Assembly: GCA_020851075.1 (NCBI GenBank)
Contig: JADZDL010000287.1
Location: 1 to 39,464 of the forward strand
DNA length: 39,464 nucleotides
Direction of reading: 5' to 3'
Source: Planctomycetota bacterium
GTDB taxonomy: Bacteria; Planctomycetota; UBA1135; UBA2386
Below are positions 33,592 through 39,464 of this stretch, one piece after another. Made by a program: the position numbers and the translations under genes. The notes beneath the pieces are model-generated. The model ran no database searches and had not been told where the DNA came from. It saw nothing but the letters and a program-made list of their open reading frames with translations. Positions within the stretch are counted from its first letter, which is position 1; the number at the start of each line of letters is the position of its first letter.

Positions 33592-34556
33592 ACGAGCATC
33601 CAGAAGACGCGCAAAATGGCGATTCGAAGCCTCCCCAGGCAGTTCCCGAGGCCTGGCGCGAATTTGATGACACCCTCGCCGATGGCCCGTCGCCGGCGCA
33701 GGTTCCCGACGAAGCCAAGGTCTGGCTCGGCGAACAGCGCTTCCTGCACGGCATGTTGCGCGCGTTGCACACGGCCGATGCCGCGGCCCGTGAAGGCCGC
33801 ATCGCCACCTTGCTCGAACGCATCGATGCCGAGGGCGACGCGGCGGCCGTGCCGTCGCCGCGACGTCACTGGGGCCTCGTCAGCCTCGCCGCGCTCCTGC
33901 TGGCCACGCTGACGCTGTGGTTCGTGATGCCGGACCGGCTGCCGACGGCCGACGCCGCGGTGTCGCGTGCGGTCGCCGAGCTGTCGCGCGATGTGCATCG
34001 CCGGTTCCGGGTGCAGTTGGTGGCCAAGGACCCGACGGGCAAAACACAGATGCGCCACGAGTTTGCCCTGGTAACCCACCCTGGCATGCGGTTTCGCATC
34101 GACGGCAAACTCGGGTTTGGCGGCATGCAGTTCGGCGAACTCCGCATCGGCTGCGATGGCACCGAATTGTGGGTCTTGCCGGCCAACGGCATGTTCCGTC
34201 GCGCGGTGCCCGTGGCCGAGCGGGAGCGCCTGATGAGTGGTTTTGGCGAGGTGCTCGACCTTGGTTATCTCGACGTGCACGACCTCGTGCAGCGTTTCCC
34301 CGATGATTACGACCTGCGGGTCGTGGCTCGTGAAGCGGGCCGCGACGGGCGTCCGAGCGTGCGGGTCGAGGCCGTGCGGCGGGCTTTGGCCAAGATGCCG
34401 CTGAAGAGTGCCTGGCTGCTCTGTGACGAAGCCACTGGCATGGTGACGCGCATCGAGGCGGACCAGGAGTTGCGCGGTGGCTACAGCCGGCACCTGAGCC
34501 TGGAGTATCTGGGCGAAGAGTCGCCGGCGCTGGTCGACTATCGCCGCCCCTGGTGA
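33588..34556 (+). CDS. Anti-sigma-like single-pass membrane protein
   Basis: 322 residues. A charged cytoplasmic N-terminal part (about 1-88) precedes one membrane helix (WGLVSLAALLLATLTLWFV). The outer part has a LolA-like look: RRFRVQLVAKDPTGKTQMRH, FRIDGKLGFGGMQFGELRIG and a C-terminal sheet. No HxxxCxxC zinc motif is seen, so it is not a classical ZAS anti-sigma factor; the role is inferred from the 4-base overlap with the sigma gene and from topology. It could instead be a target or sensor of the same regulon. Confidence 0.7.
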   Translation: MNEHPEDAQNGDSKPPQAVPEAWREFDDTLADGPSPAQVPDEAKVWLGEQRFLHGMLRALHTADAAAREGRIATLLERIDAEGDAAAVPSPRRHWGLVSLAALLLATLTLWFVMPDRLPTADAAVSRAVAELSRDVHRRFRVQLVAKDPTGKTQMRHEFALVTHPGMRFRIDGKLGFGGMQFGELRIGCDGTELWVLPANGMFRRAVPVAERERLMSGFGEVLDLGYLDVHDLVQRFPDDYDLRVVAREAGRDGRPSVRVEAVRRALAKMPLKSAWLLCDEATGMVTRIEADQELRGGYSRHLSLEYLGEESPALVDYRRPW

Positions 34557-34620
34557 GTGGGGTTTGGTTCGGCGTGTGCTGATAACGCAGTTCGGTCCGT
34601 GACGCGGGGGCGGTCGTTCC

Positions 34621-34626
34621 TACAAT
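34621..34626 (+). promoter_or_regulatory. Putative -10 element upstream of the 1193-aa gene
   Basis: TACAAT, 27 nt before the ATG at 34654. It is the best -10 match in the window by consensus (5 of 6). The leader would be about 20 nt and has no Shine-Dalgarno sequence. Confidence 0.45.
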
Positions 34627-34653
34627 CCCGGCCAAGCTCGTGACCACTGGCCG

Positions 34654-37600
34654 ATGACCCCGCCCGATCCGCAGTCCTTGTCGCGCTTGCGCGCGCTGCT
34701 GCGCGACACTGCGCTGCCGCCCGAGCAGTTGCTGCCCCTGCTCGCCAACGAACGGCAACAGGTGGCGCGCAATACCGAACTTGAACACGAGCAGGTCGGG
34801 ATGTCCCTGCGGTGGCTGCAGCACCAGCCCGAGGCAGGCGAGGGTGGGCTCGCCGGAGAATTGAGGGCCGTGCGGCACGAGTGGTTGGCGCTGCGCGTTC
34901 GCGGGTTGGTGGCCGAATCGGGGCGGGACGCTGGCGGGCTTTTTGACCTGTGTGATGCGCAGGCCGAGGCCGCCATGCAGGGTGATGCGCAATTGGTCGC
35001 CGATTGTGAGGCCGCTCTCGCGCGCGGCATCGTCAAGATGAGGGCCGACGCGGCGCTCGACGAAGAAGCCAACGAACGGGTCGCGGCGCTGCTCGTGTCG
35101 CCCGACGACGTGCCACTCCGTCATCAGGTTGAGTCGCTGCGGCGGCACGCTGCGCTGTTCCGGGCCTTGGCGGCGACGACCGGTTCGAAACGTTGTGCGC
35201 GTTTTGCCCGGCGCCTCGGCCGGGCCGCCGACGATCGCGAATTGGCGCGGCGGCTCGAAGGGCTGCTGGGCCGGCGCGGCGTCGTGGTCCTCGAGACGGT
35301 CAACTTCGTGCTGCTGCTGGTCGTGCTGGTGACGCTGTTCGTCGAGATGGCGATGACGCTGTCCGAAGAACAGCTCGTGGTCTTCCACTGGATCGACGCG
35401 CTGGCGTGTTCGTTCTTCGTGCTCGACTTCCTGTTCGAGCTGGCGCTGCATCCCCGGCGCATTTCGTGGTTTCTACGCAAGGTCCTCACCGACCTGGTTC
35501 CCGCCATCCCCTCGGTGCTGTTCCTGGTGCCGGGCATGGCAATGCCGTCCGGCGCTGACGAGATCGTGCTCTTGCGGCTTGGGCGCTTGTTGCGAGTCAC
35601 CTGGGCCGCGCGTTATGCGCGTCTCCTGTTGTTCCTCGTGCGCGGCATGGATGGCCTCGTGCAGCGATTCAGCCAACTGCTCAATCGCGAGTTCGTGTTC
35701 GTGCCGGCGGCCGCGGAAGTGCATCGACGCATCATCGAGGATGAACGTCGCGACCTCGTTTTCGAGAGTCTGCGGCGCGAACACGAACTGATCGCGATCC
35801 TGCCAAAGGTCGAACGCGAAGCGGCGCTGTTGGCGACCGCGCGCGCGACGCGGCGTCTCGCTGGCGAACTCGATCCCCTGCGCGCGGGGCGATGGCGTGA
35901 TCGCGCTATCGAACGCGATGTGCCTCTGGAGCAGGCGATCGAGCAGCTCTGGGCTTTGCGGCCCCAGGATGTCGGGCGCTGGCTGCGGCCAAGCGACATG
36001 CGCGCGCTCGATCGCGTCTTGCGCGTGCTCAGCGTGCCGCCGGTGCGTTGGCTGCCGATCGTGCGGCGGTTTGCCGTGTATCCACTGCCGGGCAGCCCGG
36101 AAGAACGCGTCGTCGCGTTGGCGCGGCGGGTGGCCGAGTGGTTGCAGGGCTGGCACGGCAAACTGCTGTTCTACGCGGATCTGCACGGCATCGTGACCGG
36201 GCCGCAGATCCTCGATCGGGTCGCTGGTGCCATGGTCAAGGCGACGCAGCGGCCCGCGGTGCGATTGCTGCTATTCGGCGGCTTGTTCGTACTGTTCGAC
36301 CAGTTCGTGCGCAACGAGTGGCTGAGCCATGTGCTCGGCAAGATCGTTGCTACACCACTCATCGTGCTCGGCAGCTTCTGCCTCGTCTTCCTGACGCTTG
36401 GCCGTTGGTTGAAGAGCGTCGCCGGTGAGGCATCGGAGTCGTATCGACTGACCAGCGAAGCGCACTTCTTGTCGCAGCTCGAGCGGACGAAGCAACACTA
36501 CGAGGCCATCGACTTGCCGTTCCTCGCGCGGCGCGTGCTCGGTCACGATCGGGATACCGCGGTCGCCTGTCGCGTGCTGCATACCCAGCTCGTCAGTGTT
36601 CGCACGGGCGTGCCGGTGCCAGACCGCGAAGTCGCCGACACGCTGCGATTCGACTGCAATCGCCTGGCACTGCTCTATATCCACTTCCTCGATGGTGCAC
36701 CGCTGCACGCGAGTGACGTGAAGACCACGGAGCAGTTGCTGGCCAACCAGTCGCTCGAGAACCTGCGGGCGCAGTTCCTGCGCCTGTCGCGGCGCGAACG
36801 CAAGCAGCTGCGCCGGCTCAAACTCGACGAAGGATCGCTGTTTAGCGGCCCCTTCCTGTGGTTTCGCTTCATCACCGAGAGTGTCGCCGTCGAGGCCGCC
36901 AAGCGAATTGACGGCTACAACCGGTGGTGCGTGCCGCTCGCCGAGCGATCGACGGCATCGCCGGAAATGCTCGCTGGCATGCAGGAGTGGTTGGAGCGGC
37001 GCAGCGACCCGAAGGGTGGGCGCACGATCACCGAGAAGCGCAGTGACTCGCGGGTCGAAGTCGGCCCGACGACCGAGTTCACGGCTTTGGACTTCGTCGC
37101 CGCCGAGCCGGAGCGCGATCGACACATCGCCGCGATGTTTGGCGAGCAGGTGCTCGAAGTCGTGCAGCTCGATCGGCGCACGATGGTGCGCGAGATCTTC
37201 GGCACCCGTCCCGTGCATCAGTTGCCCAAGCACGAACGCAGCTTCAACCCGCTGCGTTTCTACCACCGCCGCCTGTCGCATGGTCGCGTGCTGTTTGCTC
37301 CGCTGCGGCTCGGTTGGCGGTTTCTGCGTTCGGTGCGCTGGTTGATCGTGCGCATTCGCCAGATCGTGCGCGAGGTCGTCGATCCCGATCTCGCGATGCA
37401 ACGCCGCGAAGTGGGCGCCGCGCCATTCGCAGTGGCGTTGCGCAAGATCCATCGCATGAAGGCGCCGGGCCTGCTGGCGGCGCTGCGTATGCGCCTGGAG
37501 CTCGACCCCGCGTACACCGGGGCGCCGGTCGGGTGGACGCGCGCGGAGCCTCTGCCCGAAGTCCCCGAGCTCGAACGGGACCTCGCGTTTTTGCACATGC

Positions 37601-38235
37601 ACGAACGTGAGTGTCTGCCGTTGCGCGATCGTGCGGCGCAAGTGCGCCGTCTTGTGCAGGAACTGCATGCGGCGCGCAGCTGGATGCCGGAGTTCGAAGT
37701 GGCCGCGGATGCGAACCTGTGCGAGGCCGGGGAGCTCGCCGTGACCAGTGCCTGGATCGCGGACAAGGACGATGTGCGCACCCTGCTGCTCGCCGAACGT
37801 TGGCGCGCGGAGACGCTGCCGGGCCTGCTCGCCGAGGGGGTGCCGCGCTCGTGGTTGGGCTCGTTGTGGCGAACTGTCTGCTCCGTGTTTGTGGTGTCGA
37901 CCGTCGATCGGTGGTTGGGGCGACATGGTCGCGATCTGCCGCCGAGTGCGCGCGGTGTGCTGCATCGGGCGTTTGCGCGCGACGTGCACGGCATGCGTGC
38001 GGTGATCTCCGCGTGGGCGAAGTTGGAGGCGGAGGTTTCGCCGACGGAAGTGGCGATTGCGCGGCTGCGCGCCATCTACCGCAATGGGCCCGCGATTCGC
38101 CGCGACCTGCTCGCGTTGCGCGCTGTGCAGTCGCTGGCGGTGCTCGATATCCGCAATCACCGCGACCTCGTGTTTCGCGTTGGCGGCTACGAAGATGAGG
38201 GTGAGGACCCGCAGCTTGGAACTGCTCTGCCATGA
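34654..38235 (+). CDS. Large membrane protein with voltage-sensor-like domain and no visible pore
   Basis: 1193 residues. About 200 soluble helical residues precede four membrane helices: about 209-234 (VVLETVNFVLLLVVLVTLFV), 242-266 (WIDALACSFFVLDFLFELAL, with D258 and E262), 274-296 and 303-331. The fourth is S4-like, with arginines spaced by three at 308, 311, 314 and further at 320, 323 and 330 (LLRLGRLLRVTWAARYAR). This is the layout of a voltage-sensor domain. No selectivity filter of the TVGYG type follows. A soluble helical stretch runs to about 530, a second membrane pair follows (about 536-552 and 563-583), and the last 600 residues are soluble and strongly basic/acidic. I do not recognise the soluble parts. 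The stop overlaps the next gene's ATG. Confidence 0.75.
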   Translation: MTPPDPQSLSRLRALLRDTALPPEQLLPLLANERQQVARNTELEHEQVGMSLRWLQHQPEAGEGGLAGELRAVRHEWLALRVRGLVAESGRDAGGLFDLCDAQAEAAMQGDAQLVADCEAALARGIVKMRADAALDEEANERVAALLVSPDDVPLRHQVESLRRHAALFRALAATTGSKRCARFARRLGRAADDRELARRLEGLLGRRGVVVLETVNFVLLLVVLVTLFVEMAMTLSEEQLVVFHWIDALACSFFVLDFLFELALHPRRISWFLRKVLTDLVPAIPSVLFLVPGMAMPSGADEIVLLRLGRLLRVTWAARYARLLLFLVRGMDGLVQRFSQLLNREFVFVPAAAEVHRRIIEDERRDLVFESLRREHELIAILPKVEREAALLATARATRRLAGELDPLRAGRWRDRAIERDVPLEQAIEQLWALRPQDVGRWLRPSDMRALDRVLRVLSVPPVRWLPIVRRFAVYPLPGSPEERVVALARRVAEWLQGWHGKLLFYADLHGIVTGPQILDRVAGAMVKATQRPAVRLLLFGGLFVLFDQFVRNEWLSHVLGKIVATPLIVLGSFCLVFLTLGRWLKSVAGEASESYRLTSEAHFLSQLERTKQHYEAIDLPFLARRVLGHDRDTAVACRVLHTQLVSVRTGVPVPDREVADTLRFDCNRLALLYIHFLDGAPLHASDVKTTEQLLANQSLENLRAQFLRLSRRERKQLRRLKLDEGSLFSGPFLWFRFITESVAVEAAKRIDGYNRWCVPLAERSTASPEMLAGMQEWLERRSDPKGGRTITEKRSDSRVEVGPTTEFTALDFVAAEPERDRHIAAMFGEQVLEVVQLDRRTMVREIFGTRPVHQLPKHERSFNPLRFYHRRLSHGRVLFAPLRLGWRFLRSVRWLIVRIRQIVREVVDPDLAMQRREVGAAPFAVALRKIHRMKAPGLLAALRMRLELDPAYTGAPVGWTRAEPLPEVPELERDLAFLHMHERECLPLRDRAAQVRRLVQELHAARSWMPEFEVAADANLCEAGELAVTSAWIADKDDVRTLLLAERWRAETLPGLLAEGVPRSWLGSLWRTVCSVFVVSTVDRWLGRHGRDLPPSARGVLHRAFARDVHGMRAVISAWAKLEAEVSPTEVAIARLRAIYRNGPAIRRDLLALRAVQSLAVLDIRNHRDLVFRVGGYEDEGEDPQLGTALP

Positions 38236-39395
38236 CGGACTCGCCGCAGGCCTCGTTGTTCTCGCCGCGCGAACGTCGCATCCTGCTGTGGCTCTGCGTC
38301 GGCGCGATCTGTTGGCGCTGGTTGCTCGCGATTCGCGCGCCGTTGCCCGGCGTCGACGCTTCGCTCGATCTGTGGGTCGCGCGGCGGCTCGCGACAGGGG
38401 ACTTTGCGGCCCTGGGGGCGGTTTGGTGGCGGCCGTGGTGGGCACTCTGCGTGGCCCCGTTCGTGGCCTGCGGCGCACCGGCGTTTGTTGCCGGGCAGGT
38501 GGTCGCGTGCGTGTTTGGTGGGCTCGTGATCTGGCCGTTGGCGGCCGCCGCCGAACGCCTTCGGCAGGGTGCTGGCATTCCGTGTGCAGTCGTGGCCCTT
38601 GCCGCCGCCGTGCCCGCGCAAGGTGCCGCCATGGCCTCGGCGTTACCGCTCGCCTGCTTTGGCGTGGCCCTGGCGGCGCTCTGTTGGGTGCAGGGACGCT
38701 GGCTTCGGTGCGGATTGCTGACAGCGCTCGTGCTTGGCCTCAGTCGCGAACAGTTGTTGCCTGGCAGTTCTCCGCCACTCGGTGGTGCTTTGGCCGCCTG
38801 GACGGGCTTGCGCGGCGCCTGGTCGCTCGCGGGCGCGTTCGCCGTGTTGTCCGTGTTGCCTCCTCGGCCGCGTCGGATTGTTGGCCTCTGGATCGCCACC
38901 GCCATGGTGCTCGCAGCAACCCTGGCAACGGGCACCGCGACCGAGGCTCTAGCGCAGTGGTCGCCGCTGGTCGCCTGCCTCGCCGGCGTCGGTCTCGCGC
39001 GGTGGCCCAAGCGACTCGCCGAACTGGCGTTGTCCGGCATCATCGTGGTCGACTTCCTCGGTGCCTGGCAGGCCATTGAGTCGCGCGAAGCCGTCGTCGA
39101 GCGGTTGCTCGGCGCGCACCTTGCCACCAGGGCAGGCATGGCGCAGGGTGTGGTCTGTGACTTGCCGCGTATCACGTTCTGTGCCGGTGGGCGACCGCGG
39201 CCGCTGGCCACCGGAGACGCGCTGCTGCAGGCCGCGAGCGCGCCCGAGGTCCAGTTCGTCGTGCTGAGTCGCACGCTCGCCAGCGCGACCACGACGTCGG
39301 CCCTCTCGAGCCGGTTCGTGCGCTATCAGGTTCCCGCGCACCTGCGGGACCTGGTTGCTGACCATCGCCTCGCGATCTTTGTGCGCCGCGAGTAG
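38232..39395 (+). CDS. Polytopic membrane protein of unknown function
   Basis: 387 residues with about eight hydrophobic segments (for example RILLWLCVGAICWRWLLAI, GQVVACVFGGLVIWPLAAAA, IVGLWIATAMVLAATLATG). The N-terminal acidic loop after the first helix (APLPGVDASLDLWVARRLAT) and the soluble C-terminal tail of about 110 residues resemble membrane glycosyltransferases of the GT39/ArnT type, but the similarity is only in topology. It starts in the ATGA overlap with the 1193-aa gene, so the two are coupled and probably act together. Confidence 0.75.
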   Translation: MTDSPQASLFSPRERRILLWLCVGAICWRWLLAIRAPLPGVDASLDLWVARRLATGDFAALGAVWWRPWWALCVAPFVACGAPAFVAGQVVACVFGGLVIWPLAAAAERLRQGAGIPCAVVALAAAVPAQGAAMASALPLACFGVALAALCWVQGRWLRCGLLTALVLGLSREQLLPGSSPPLGGALAAWTGLRGAWSLAGAFAVLSVLPPRPRRIVGLWIATAMVLAATLATGTATEALAQWSPLVACLAGVGLARWPKRLAELALSGIIVVDFLGAWQAIESREAVVERLLGAHLATRAGMAQGVVCDLPRITFCAGGRPRPLATGDALLQAASAPEVQFVVLSRTLASATTTSALSSRFVRYQVPAHLRDLVADHRLAIFVRRE

Positions 39396-39433
39396 GCTCA
39401 AGAGCGCCTCTTGCATTGCGGCCAAAATGGCCC

Positions 39434-39464
39434 ATGAGCGGCGCTGCGCAGCGGGCGCCAGTGA
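39434..39464 (+). CDS. Possible start of the next gene
   Basis: An ATG at 39434 opens a frame that runs off the window (MSGAAQRAPV). CAAAAT ends 5 nt before it, in the short-leader style. An alternative ATG at 39427 is out of frame with it. Too short to identify. Confidence 0.3.
   Translation, partial: MSGAAQRAPV

Noticed and set aside
36271..38478. 735-residue minus-strand frame opposite the 1193-aa gene
   Set aside because: Compositionally biased shadow that also crosses the coupled gene junction.

Overview
The window is high-GC, gene-dense bacterial chromosome, most probably from a member of the Planctomycetota. The clues are several large secreted proteins with short signal peptides and repeated C-terminal domains, a formylglycine sulfatase, a secreted PQQ-type dehydrogenase carrying DxDxNGxxDECD calcium repeats, and a sigma factor/anti-sigma-like pair. 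The assignment is an inference from style and family content; no rRNA, tRNA, CRISPR array or insertion sequence was seen.

Layout. 1-3268: carB (carbamoyl-phosphate synthase large chain, minus strand, last few codons off the window). 3653-4030: small DUF4258-like gene. 4041-7096 (minus): secreted protein of unknown function and a FecR-like membrane protein. 7192-8424: GIDE-LemA fusion. 8431-10552 (minus): DUF1579 protein and a sulfatase. 10776-13246 (plus): secreted protein, small anchored protein, Tat/lipoprotein intradiol dioxygenase. 13326-14417 (minus): thioredoxin/TlpA-like protein interrupted by one in-frame TGA at the first cysteine of its CxxC motif, the best candidate for something unusual (a UGPC selenoprotein). 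14510-16234: proS. 16278-17336 (minus): GSU2403-type nucleotidyltransferase whose start codon abuts a perfect 15-bp inverted repeat. 17585-20735: secreted protein, trpS with a large insertion, unknown protein. 20747-22812 (minus): a translationally coupled HExxH peptidase and ATP-grasp ligase. 22885-23478 (minus): TMEM175-type channel.

23601-29779 (minus) is one apparent operon: two paralogous secreted proteins built of tandem ~210-residue repeats flank a secreted glucose/sorbosone dehydrogenase-like protein. Then a WbsX-like protein (29861-30955, minus), a 569-residue secreted protein (31208-32917), an ECF-type sigma factor with an overlapping anti-sigma-like gene (33061-34556), a 1193-residue protein with a voltage-sensor-like membrane domain but no visible pore, and a polytopic membrane protein overlapping it (34654-39395).

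A cross-cutting feature is the promoter style. Many transcription units have a TAnnnT-like hexamer only 5-11 nt before the start codon and no Shine-Dalgarno sequence, which predicts leaderless or nearly leaderless mRNAs. Other genes carry a clear GGAG-type ribosome binding site instead.
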